Below, piece by piece: positions 35,011-45,240 of a stretch of 64,000 nucleotides of DNA. The notes under the pieces were generated by a model. It was not told where the DNA came from. It saw only the letters and a program-made list of their open reading frames with translations, and made no database searches. Source of the DNA: Mauremys mutica (lineage: Eukaryota > Chordata > Testudines > Geoemydidae); assembly GCF_020497125.1 (NCBI RefSeq), contig NC_059082.1, positions 23,334,965-23,398,964 of the forward strand, in the 5' to 3' direction. Every line of letters begins with the position of its first letter. The stretch's first letter is position 1. The translations under genes were made by a program, and so were the position numbers.

Positions 35011-35146
35011 TGAAAAATATGGATGAAAACTGCCCAAATTTTTTTAGGGCTAAAACAGATTTCAGTATAGGAGGAGAAAAGGAAACGCTTGTGAGAAATG
35101 TTTATATAACTATCTAAGTTGTTAGGCATGAACCACAGGCACTGGC

Positions 35147-35525
35147 AGGGCTGGTGCAACCATTTAGGCGACCTAGGCGGTTGCCTAGGGCACTAGGATT
35201 TGGGGGGTGGCATTTTCTTCAGCAGTGACTGAGGTGGCTGGATCTTCGGCCGCCCCGGTCGCTGCCAGCATTTAGGCGGAGGGAGCTGGGGCAGGGGAGC
35301 GCGGGGAGGGCCGCCTGCAGCAAGTAAGGGGGAGAGGGCGGCATGCAGGGGAACTCCCTGCCCCAGCTCACCCCTGCCCCGCCTCCTCCCCGAGCAGCCA
35401 CGGCGTGTTCGGGGAGGAGGCGGGGCAGGGGTGAGCTGCTTCACTTCTCCCGCCTCCCAGGCTTGCGGCACCAATCAGCTTAGGCTCCGCAAGCCTGGGA
35501 GGCGGGAGAAGTGAAGCGGTGACAG
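35147..35525. mobile_element. hAT-like GC-rich element, right end missing, with two perfect hairpins
   Basis: The left end cagggctggtgcaacc and the following taggcgacctaggcgg...gcctagggc resemble a turtle hAT-type family. No matching right end or 8-bp duplication was found, so this copy is truncated or rearranged. It contains two perfect inverted repeats. One has arms 35366-35393 and 35409-35436 (28 bp each, 15-nt loop). The other has arms 35438-35468 and 35487-35517 (31 bp each, 18-nt loop). Confidence 0.65.
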
Positions 35526-35778
35526 CGTGCTTGGGGAGGAGGGGCATGGTATTTCAGTAGGCATGGTATATTGCACATTGATTTTTAACCCGTATGCTAC
35601 CCTGTACATAAGGAATCCCAGCATAGGAGTTTTACCAGCTGTTAAGATCACAAGATCTCAGTTTTTAAAATCAGATTTAGCCTCCCCATGTCCCACAAAG
35701 GTATCATCCCAGCCTAGTGGTTTGTCCCCTGCTAAGTGTGCAGCCATTTTTAATGGTATTGTGTATAGCACTCTAGAC

Positions 35779-36096
35779 CAGCGGTGAGCAACCTGTGGCC
35801 CATGGGCCACATGCGGCCCGTCAGAGTAATCCGCTGGAGGGCCACAAGAGTTTGTTTACCTTTGCACGGCCACCTGCAGCAACCAGTGGCCGGAGTTCAC
35901 AGTCCCCGGCCAATAGGAGCTGTGGGAAGTAGCGCGGGCTGCAGGGACATGCTGGCTGCTGCTTCCCACAGCTCCCATTGGCCGGGAATGGCAAACTGTG
36001 TCCGCTGGGAGCTGTGGGTGGCCATGCAAATGTAAACAAACTGTCTCGTGGCCCGCCAGCAGATTACCCTGATGGGCTGCAGGTTGTCCACCACTG
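35779..36096. mobile_element. hAT MITE, perfect 8-bp TSD ctctagac
   Basis: The ends cagcggtgagcaacctg and caggttgtccaccactg are imperfect inverted repeats, extended inward by complementary ggcccatgggccacatgcgg / ccgccagcagattaccctga-type blocks. The flanks ctctagac at 35771-35778 and 36097-36104 are identical. Frames of 65-95 codons here are translations of the palindrome. Confidence 0.95.
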
Positions 36097-36802
36097 CTCT
36101 AGACAGTCCTTGGGGGGGGGGGACAAAAGGAAGTGGCCCTTATTCGTTCCAGTAATAAAGGATCCAGTCCTGCCACCCCCCTTACTCATGCTGAGTAGCA
36201 CTCACTCATTCACTGTTCCATCTGATCACGGACCTACTTGTGTGAGTAAATATTATGTATTGTGAGCAGAGGTGGTACAATCAGGCCATAAAGATGGAAG
36301 GTCCCACAGTAGGCCTTTCGGAGTGGGGGTCAAAGGGCCTTTTTTTCAGCAGGCCTTGTTTACTGGCTAGCTTATTTCCCTGATATTTTCCTGTAGTCTT
36401 CTTCACTTCACTTACATTGACATATGACTCAGGCACTTGACCTTTGCCTGCAATTTAATTAAATGCACTTCTCCACCTTTCTTCCTTATGTCTGTATCAT
36501 GATCTGTATAAGGATAGAAAAAATACAGTATTGATAATAGAGGAAACTTATGGAGCTTAAATGGAAGGTTTGGCTGGTTATCTTTAATTAAAAAAGCATT
36601 AATACTGGGCAACTATCAAGCTTTGAATCTGAAGACATTAAAATAATTAACTAGTTAAATCTAGGTTTAAGAGCCTTGAAATCTCATACAGAAAAATAGG
36701 CTGAAAACATGTGCCAGTGCTGTAATATGTCCACATGAAGGTGACCTTATCACCAGCAGTAGTGGAAAGCTGCAAGCTTCCAGGGGCACATGCATGTATA
36801 CT

Positions 36803-37078
36803 TAGGGTGACCAGATGAGATGAAGAAAATATCGGGACACATGGGGCGGGGGAGGGTGTCCGCCGGCGGAACAAAAAAATAAAAGCTGAGTGCTGCCGGC
36901 AGAGCAAAACAAACAAACAAAAAAGCCGAGTGCTGCCGGCGGAGAAAAAAAAAACAGTGCTGCAGGCGGAGTGAAATATCGAGACAAATTGCGTCCCAAC
37001 CAAAGATTGGTCGGGATGCGGGACAACCACCCAAATATCAGGATGGTCCCGATTTTATTGAGACATCTGGTCACCCTA
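36803..37078. mobile_element. hAT MITE, perfect 8-bp TSD tgtatact
   Basis: The ends tagggtgaccagatg and catctggtcacccta are perfect inverted repeats over 15 bp. The flanks tgtatact at 36795-36802 and 37079-37086 are identical. The interior has tandem-like units of gccgagtgctgccggcgga about 45 bp apart (36885, 36928, 36958). The 212-codon minus-strand frame spanning it is not a gene. Confidence 0.96.
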
Positions 37079-37626
37079 TGTATACTGCACTCTCCGTCTA
37101 TACTGCACATACTGTATAGCTGCACACTCCTGTAGGGCCTCAGGTTTGGGTTTGGTATGTGCAACATCCCCCTGTCAGTTAGATTCCTTAATGCCATGGT
37201 GCAGTCTGAGTGTTTCTGGCTCCGGAATGAGGCAAACCATTGATAGTGGGACCGGCAGCGGTGCTTCCTGTCTTGGTGCTGACGAATGGGTGGGTGGGTG
37301 GATACGCTGCCTTCTGGCTTGAAAATCTTTTCTATAGACTGATGAAAAGCATTCTTACTCACAGACTCCCTGAAAGCCAAATATGGGGGAATAGGCCATT
37401 CATTCTTCTGAATATCTAGAAGAAAGGAAAAGCCAGCCATTCCTAGTTACCAAAGAGGTCAGGAGCAGGCACAGTCTTGCTCACGTAAGACAGTAAAAGG
37501 CAAGGGGAGTGCCCAGAGTTGCTAGGGGGAGACAGCCCCTGGTGAGACGAGGCAGGAAAGGTTCCTAGTTTATAGTTTCATGTGGAAACCATAAAATTCT
37601 GCAATGCTATTCTATGTAGGTTCTTA

Positions 37627-37922
37627 GGGCAGGTCTACACTAAGGGCGGGGGTCAAACTAGGGTACACAAGTTCAGTTACGTGAATAGCGTAGCTGAACT
37701 CGAAGTACCCTAGTTCGAACTACTTACCCGTCCAGACGCCACGGGATCGAAGTCCGCGGCTCCAAGGTCAACTCCGCCACCGCCGTTTGCAGTGGTGGAG
37801 TTCCGGAGTCGACCGGAACGCGCGGGGAGTTCGAACTATCGCGTCTAGATTAGACGCGATAGTTCGAACTCCGAGAAGTCGAACTCACCGCGTCGACCCG
37901 CGCGGTAAGTGTAGACATACCC
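37627..37922. mobile_element. CpG-rich PIF/Harbinger-like MITE, TSD TTA
   Basis: The ends gggcaggtctacactaag and gtaagtgtagacataccc are inverted repeats. TTA is duplicated at 37624-37626 and 37923-37925. The right half holds a perfect 22-bp-armed hairpin (37826-37847 and 37851-37872) with a 3-nt loop. The many intact CpG sites suggest a fairly young insertion. Confidence 0.93.
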
Positions 37923-37925
37923 TTA

Positions 37926-40006
37926 TTCTGCCCTCATCACCATAGTGTCTGAGCCCTTTCCAGTAGTGCTCTTTTCCAGTAGTGTTTTTTCAATTCCATC
38001 TTGAAAACATACACAAGTTGGTAATCTCAGGTAAGTTTTTACTTTGAGGTTTGTTTGTTTGCTGGAACTCAAACCCCAAATTCAGTGTGAACAAAATGAT
38101 GCTGAACTGAACGGCTTGTTAACATAGGGTCAGCTTCTGATACCCTTACTCTTCCTGAGCAGCAACTAACTTTATGAGTACCTCACTGAAGTAAATGGGA
38201 CTTTTCAACATAAGAAAAGGCAACAGGCTCTGGCACAAAGCGTTCAGCTCTCTACAGCTCTGCTAAGTAATACTGTTCATGCTGTCACATTCTAGGGAAA
38301 GAATATCTACTTTTAACTCAATGCTAAAGTGGTTGCACACTTTTTTTGTGTGTGCAGATCTTGTGCAAAGGCACAAGAAGCTCTATGACACTTATGACCT
38401 CTGTGCAGGCACTAACCGCAGTTGCACTCTGCATTTTACTGAGTGCAGGTGCTGCTTATGGTCGCACTGTAGTGCTAGCCAGCCAAACGTGGTCCATGGC
38501 GCTGCTTTCATTTGTATTGACCAGAGGTGCAGAGAAGGACATGTTCATCTCTGCCTAAGGCACAATTCCCTCCAAGTTGTTGCTGGGATGGAGCAGCTCC
38601 TCACTGCTCTCCATGCAGGCCTCTGGCTAAACAACTCAATTGAGCCCTAAATATGTTCCATTCTTTGTTGGCTCTTTGCGACTCTGTTGGCAAAGTGACT
38701 TTTTGGCTGTTAAAGGCTGAGTGCCATGGCCACAAAGGAAGAAGAATCCCTTAATAGTGCTGTGCTGGAGGCCTCTCCCCTGTATGCACTCTTTTCATCT
38801 CATTCCTCTTGACTCATGACACCGTTTTTGATGCTCAACTCCCAGGCTCTTGATCCCTTTACAAATGCTTAAAGGGGGAACTCTTAGTCCACAGCCAGTG
38901 AGAAATAAGAAACCACTTTTACAGAAAGTTGTTTACCTTGGCCAGTGGTTTTTGGTGATATTTAGATATTTGATTAGAGGTTTCCTCTACCTCCTGGCAG
39001 TCCTGGGCTTGTGACATCACAGCCTGTTGCCATGGAAATAGTTGTGAAGCCACAAATTCAGAAATATGATTTCAGTGTAGGGAGAAGATCAGCGGAGAGG
39101 GAGGAAGCAGAGGTGATGAGAAAATTAATGAAAATGACTGAATTATTATTACTTATGATTGTATCACAGTAGCAGCCAGAAGCTCCAAGTCCAGACACTC
39201 TGGGGCTCTGTGTGCTGAGCACTCTACATACATGTAGAAAGGCATATTGCCAAACTTCCATTTTCTGCAGACTCCATGTAATATGAGTGCATCACACAAG
39301 AATGCTGGTAAGATTTCCTGATGCCAGTCACATGACATGGGTCAGGGTTCCAACAAGTTAATACCCCTGTCACTTAACAAGGGTCCTTTTCCATGGACTC
39401 CAGGGGCCGTTTTTTTACATATAGGGTTTATGACAGACAAATCTCATTCTGTGCAGTAAAGGCCAGAGGTAAACCTACAGACAAGCCAATGCATTACTGT
39501 GTTTGAGAGAAATGAGAAACCTGAGAAATCTGCAGCTACAACCTAAATGTTTTATTCTAATATTTTTAAACTCTGTTAATGATGGTATTTGCTGAGTTTG
39601 CCATTATTTTCTGAGTGAAAAGTAAAGATATCATGAAAACAACGTGAGAGAAACTGTGAATTAAAAAGATGTATTTATTTCTTAGGATCAATGTGTCCTA
39701 TGGCTGAGCTTTCTGGAGACCACAAATCAGGACCAGAGTCAGGAAAGACCCATAATCCCAAAGAAATTGTATTATTCTACTAAAATGATCACACCAGTCA
39801 ATACTGTGATCATTAGACATCAGAGTTAACACGCAGTGAGATGAACAAAAGGAAGTACACATTTTTCTTAGACTTAGTGCATCAAATTTATTCCTTGGTG
39901 TGTAACTTCAGTTATATCAGTGGAATTACAACAGGAATAAATGTGGTCATTTAATTAAGTCTGCCTATCTCAGGCAAAGTATGTCAGTTCAGATTGTAAT
40001 GTTATA
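37926..40006. other. Unique non-coding DNA with one old inverted LINE tail
   Basis: About 39140-39245 (cagtagcagccagaagctcc...gagcactctacatac) looks like an inverted old LINE tail. A 123-codon frame at 38279-38650 has no recognisable domain and is not called. Confidence 0.5.
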
Positions 40007-40014
40007 AGTGAAAC

Positions 40015-40332
40015 TAGAGCTGGTGGGAAATTTTTCATTTAAACTTTTTTTTAAATGAAAAACACCATTTTAATCTAAATCAAAATGCTTTTAAAAGTGC
40101 CAACTTCAAAAAAATTCTTATGGGAAAATATTTTTAAATGCATTTTTTTTTTGTTTTGGAAAATTTTAGTTTTGGAAACTTTTGAAATGTCAAAGTGGAA
40201 ATTCTTCAAAGCTCAATATCCATTTCATAGGGAATTTCAAAAATATTTGTCTTAATTCTGATTTGGAATGAAAACTCATTTCAAAGTATCAGAATTTTCC
40301 GCTAAAAGGAAATTGAGTGTTGACCAGTTCTA
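40015..40332. mobile_element. AT-rich palindromic DNA element (MITE-like), likely hAT
   Basis: The ends tagagctggtgggaaat and ttgaccagttcta are imperfect inverted repeats. The flanks agtgaaac (40007-40014) and aatgaaac (40333-40340) match at 7 of 8 bases, suggesting an 8-bp hAT-type duplication. The interior is dominated by attttt/aaaaat and tttcaaa/tttgaaa complementary runs. Confidence 0.72.
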
Positions 40333-40599
40333 AATGAAACCATAAGAACTAGAATGTTTTTTTAAAATGAATGTTTACATTCTGAAGAAACTGCTGGAAC
40401 CTTGGGGGAAATATTTGCAAGTCACACCACTGAGGAGTGGCTAAATTATAGTAAAATGTCTTTAGTCATTAATTCCCAGAAGCTATGATCGGCAAGTTGC
40501 ATTCAGGATGGAAATAACCCAGACCATTGTAGCTAAAATAAAAGCAATAGACGATGTAACTCTAAACTCCATTGTGATTTCAGCTTTCCAGAGTACAGT

Positions 40600-40830
40600 G
40601 GCAATCTCCAGGATTTTGTCTTTATTTATCGGACTGCATAATCTAATTATCGCTCATTAGTCCAAAGCTGATTATTTCATTTATCTTTGTAAATGTGACA
40701 ACAAAAGGCTCTCTTTAATTAAGCAGATCAGCAATTAGCTGTTGTTTTATAGGCAGTTTTAAACATCCCTGTACAAATAGCATGCAGCATGATTGTAATC
40801 AGATGCTCAGGGAAGAATTGTGCATGAAGA
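40600..40830. promoter_or_regulatory. Candidate conserved non-coding element rich in homeodomain core sites
   Basis: A non-repetitive ~230-bp stretch contains a cluster of homeodomain-type cores: taatctaattatcgctcatt, ctgattatttcattt, ctttaattaagcag and cagcaattagctg, with balanced composition and no repeat match in the window. This density is typical of developmental enhancers in gene deserts. That reading is inference; no alignment was possible. Confidence 0.3.
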
Positions 40831-43039
40831 CATTTTGATTTACAGCCCCACTTAGGTTAAGGGGAACTCCAAAAGCAGACTTATGAGATATGGCCAAGAT
40901 GCCAAGCAGACTCGATGGAACGAAGCATCACTGAGGCAAAATACATCCTTACTAGTTGGAGCTGCAGAATAGCTTTTTGTGAGCCGTCCCTCTGACTTTT
41001 GTTTATACCTGGCAAGGGTCATTCTGCTGTCAGTCGTGAATGAGATTCAATTCCAAGAGGACAAAAAACCCAGCATGCATATCATTATGCTTGAATTTAC
41101 AGTGTTCTGACCAACTAGGGCAACAAGAACCATGAGCGGCAAGCTGCAGTTGAAGAATTACTTTCCAATTGCAAACCTGTTGATACCTAAAGTATATATG
41201 AGAACAACTAAATCTGACACACTCAGGGCCAGCAAAATCAGATCAGCATTAATGCAGCAAATTCCAAGGAGATGGGAGGGGCATTCTTCCAGAAATCTCT
41301 GGATGCACTCCCACCCCTGTTACTTCCCTTGTCTTCCCCTCAGAGAGGCATGCCCTACCTCTGGGGCCAGTGACAGCTGTTCCTATGGTGCACTGGCAGG
41401 ACTCATGCAAGGCTTTCTGTATTTCCTAAGCCTCGACCGCAGAGTTCATATATGAAGTAAAAACAAAGCTTTTTTTTTTTTTTTGGTCAGTTATTTTTTG
41501 TTTAACCTGTTCTTCAGTTCTACATCAATTTATTTCCATGAAGAGAGCAGTTCCTCATATCTAGCTCTACATACACCACCAGAGTGGGCTCGGGGTTTTC
41601 AGGATACTGACTGTGCCAGATGGAACAGAGGAAATATTCATTTCCCTAGCAATAAGGAAAGGATTAATTTATGAATCTTAGTTTAGTCTGAACTTTAAGA
41701 TTTAAATGTGGAGGTAAACACCAAGAAATTAAATAAAACATCCATACCAGTCTATAGAGAGAGAGCAACTGATTTCCATGCAAATCTGGATGCAAAATTC
41801 ATATTTGTAAGCACTGGTATTGTACATTATTTGATACTATTTAAAAAAAACAGTTTGCAAGAGAAAACTGCTAGTGCCTTTAATACAGTGAAATTCCCCC
41901 TCTAGATTATGCTTTTGACCTGCCCTGCTGAAAATATGGAAAGTAAACTTAAAAAATACAGCACCAGCTTCTTTACCTGCTTGTGTGTATACAGCCTCTT
42001 TCATTTCTCAAAAACCTCAAAGTTTCACTTGCAAAACATTTATTCTCTTTACCTTGCTGGATAAATCCAATTATATTTGATGTTTTTTGACCTTGCTATT
42101 GGATGGAGACGTAAGTATTTTAACAAGAACAAATTGTGATGTCACAGGGATATGTACTAGGAGCTCTCAAGTTGACAAGAAGGCATTGGAGACACCTAGA
42201 AGAAGCTGTATGGCCCTCTTCAGAGTCCTTTAGCCCTCTTTCAGCTAATAGAAAAGAGATTTCTCTTTAGAGGGCTCCATGTTTGCAAATGGCACATGTA
42301 ATACGATTGGAGCAGTGCTGCATTATTAAGCTGTGTACCTGCTGGTAATTGGCAATTAAGACCAGTATAAAAGGCTAATGGCAATTCTCTTCTGCTTGAA
42401 GAGCAAGAGGTAGAAATCTTGCCTGAGCAAACTGAAGATGTCTGCAGAATTCCCTGAGTGAACCATGAAAAGGACATAACCTCTCAACTGTCTGCCATGA
42501 ATTTTAAGGGCAGACTCCCTAAAAACCATAGATGAATGAAAAATCTAGGGCATCTTATGCAGAGGGAATTCACGCTACTTCGGCCGAATCAGATAGTGGT
42601 GCTTTCCATCCAAATGCAGAGAAACAGATAGCAGGAGCCCAGACAGTGAGTTATTGGACAGCAGATGCAACACTCCCCTTTAAGCGGGAATTTTGTGGGG
42701 AGACTCTGATGACTTGTCTGAGCACTCTCTCTAATTGGGATGAACTGAACATGCTCAGTGGCACTGATCTGAGCATCTGTTTTAGAAATGAAGGAAAGGA
42801 AACAATATAGGTTAACAAAGGACTTTTAGAAAAATAATATCAGGATCAGTTACTGACTGCCTAGTGAATAGACATAGTAGGTCTTTTAAGGGATGATTTC
42901 TATTCTTGATACTCTAAACAAAACTTATCTGTGAAAGTGTTTTTGTGCTTTAGTTTTGTGTAACAGTGATTCTGACAACCTGCTTCAAAAGAGAGAGAGC
43001 CTGCTAAAAATTAGGTTTCTTTCTTCATGTCGTGGTTGG
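40831..43039. other. Unique non-coding DNA
   Basis: No gene, RNA or recognisable transposon is seen. Frames of 92-107 codons at 41132 and 42532 lack domains and codon structure. Confidence 0.5.
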
Positions 43040-43268
43040 CCTATTAGCTAGCACAATGAACTGGGAGTCAGGACTCCTTCATTCAAGCTTTATTCCTGCC
43101 ATTCACTTCCTGATTGACCTTCAGTAAGTCGCTCACCCTTGTGTAAAATGGGCATAATGAAAAGGAGCACTGTGTGGTTTAAATAACGAATGTTTGTAAA
43201 ATTGCTCTGGGCTCTTCCGAGGAAAGGCACTATCACAGTGGAAAGTATTTATTATTATTATTACTAGC
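43040..43268 (+). mobile_element. MIR SINE, near full length
   Basis: The head (ggcctattagctagcacaat...gggagtcaggactccttcattcaag) aligns to the tRNA-like MIR promoter region. The core follows (gaccttcagtaagtcgctca, gtaaaatgggcataatga), and the L2-like tail ends in tatttattattattatta. MIR is an ancient amniote family, so the copy is diverged. Confidence 0.75.
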
Positions 43269-43474
43269 ATGCAGTAGGGAGGAATAAGTAACTTATTCCT
43301 AGGCCAAACTAAGTTAGATTTTTCTACTTATCCTTGCATATTTGATGTTGTGTCCAGTTGCTTTACATAAATCTGTCTACTGTGTTTGAGAGATTTATTT
43401 TATTTAAAATTAGAGATGGAAAAAAGGAAGGGGATAAACGCTGTTCTATTAATTATATTATTATTATATATTTA

Positions 43475-43590
43475 TGTGTAATTTAGTAGCCCCTATGAAT
43501 CCCACTCATGGACCAGGACCCCATTATGCTAGGTGCTGTATAAATACAGAATAAATGATGGTCCCTGCCCCAAAGGCTTACTGTCTAAGT
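43475..43590 (-). mobile_element. Old LINE 3' tail, minus strand
   Basis: ggaccaggaccccattatgc, taggtgctgtataaatacag and gtccctgccccaaaggctta are the complement of the tail family at 34878-35010. Confidence 0.7.
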
Positions 43591-45125
43591 CATTATACTA
43601 CAGTTAAAAAAGAGACTGCACAGAGGGGAGAAAATAATTTATCACCCAAGCTCCCAAATGCTAAATGGAAAGCTACAAGAGCCAATTATGGGCAAGCCAC
43701 TTTAGCTTCCTTTGACTCTATTATTATAATATTGGGCTATATTCATGCAAAACTCCTTGGCTTCAATATGAATATGAATTTTTATCAATTCATGAAAATA
43801 ACAGATATAATACTTATAGAGGAAGGAAAGGCAGCAGATTCAGCCAGGGATAGTAACAGCTGTAAGTCTAAGTTTGCAACAACAGAAACAGCATCACCGC
43901 TGTCATACAGAAGAAGAAGCAATTGCACTCCCCTGTACGCTTCCTGTGCAGCCTCTTGCTTCTGTTGGCAGTCCTGGCAGAAGAGAAGGATTTGGCCTGG
44001 ATGATGGTTGGCGCCTCCTTTCCTCCTGTTGTGTCACTCTTAGGAGTCATCTCATAATTGTCACCCTGGTGACTTCAAGGAGGGGCAGATGTTGCTCTAA
44101 AGATTTGGATGGTAGAGAAGGGCAGTAATTAATAACGAGAGTGAAAACAAGCATCAGCTATTCCCAGACGTTTCTCTTAGTGCTTGCTCCTGTCACAATA
44201 ACAGTAACTGCTGAGTATTGAGATAATGCAGTAATATTTCCCTAAGCCATAATTTGCCTCAAAGACAGAAAAAAATGGAGGCAAAATCAAGAGTCAAAAC
44301 AGTGAGCTACCATTACTGAGGTCAGGCCACTGCCTCACCTTGAATTGTTCTACCAGTTGATCTACAAGGCTGGCACTTGTTCAATATCCCATCAGTTTTG
44401 CAAGCTTGTGACTTCTGTAGTTTGCTAGAGACCAGAGATTTTAAAATAAAAACTTCCAGTGTGGTGTATCACATTAGAATGGAGATTTTCTTTTGAAGGA
44501 ACAGATGACTAGCTATGGATTTCTGGAGGTAAATTATTTTTATTCATAGAATGGCAGCACCTGTTAACTTTAAATTACAAGTTTTTCAGAAGCCTAGATA
44601 TTCCCCGCTTTTAACTTCTGACCATTTACTGGCTTTTATTCCTTTGATGCATTTCCTTCTCTCATAAATTGCAAATGAGAAACCTGTTTGAAGCAGGTGA
44701 ATTTCACTTAATGTTATGCTAGTCCACTGGGAAACACATGCATGCTGAAGGGAGAACCCAAACTTTCACTCTTACAACTGAGATTTGCCAGAACTAGCTA
44801 CAATCCTGTGTTTTGCTGCTTCACTTTTATCTTCTAAAAGGATCCCACAAATCTTTCACTGTTAAGGATGCAAAGAAAGAAAAAACTGTGAAAAGGATGA
44901 TAGTAGATTCAGGGATAAAATTTGTCCCTTTTTTGTTTGGGAAAAAAGATACAAAAATATTTTTTTTAAAATTCAGTTGCCATGTCTTTATAAATGCACA
45001 TTTTCATATGACACACTTTTCAGAACTTGTCAAAGCATTTGCACATTGCATACTTCTAAGGAGAGCAGTTCCAGGCTGAGCACTTTCCATGCACAGTTGC
45101 AATGCACTGTTCAGAGCTCAGTAAG
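43591..45125. other. Unique non-coding DNA
   Basis: No supported gene. The 149-codon frame at 43555-44004 begins inside the inverted LINE tail and has no domain. Confidence 0.5.
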
Positions 45126-45240
45126 CATCCTAATTCTCATTTCACATACAACAAAACTGATGCAAAGAGCAAGTAAATGGCTTGTCCAAGGTTACTGCAA
45201 GTGATTGGCAGAGTTGGAAAAGAACCCAGACCACTTTTTC
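45126..45240 (-). mobile_element. MIR fragment, minus strand
   Basis: ttctcatttcacatacaaca, gcaagtaaatggcttgtcca and aggttactgcaagtgattgg...gttggaaaagaacccagacc are the complement of the MIR core and head. Confidence 0.7.

Noticed and set aside
36802..37440. 212-codon frame on the - strand
   Set aside because: It starts in unique DNA and runs through a hAT MITE with perfect TSD; no domain is recognisable.
43555..44004. 149-codon frame on the + strand
   Set aside because: It begins inside an inverted LINE tail and shows no domain or conserved start context.
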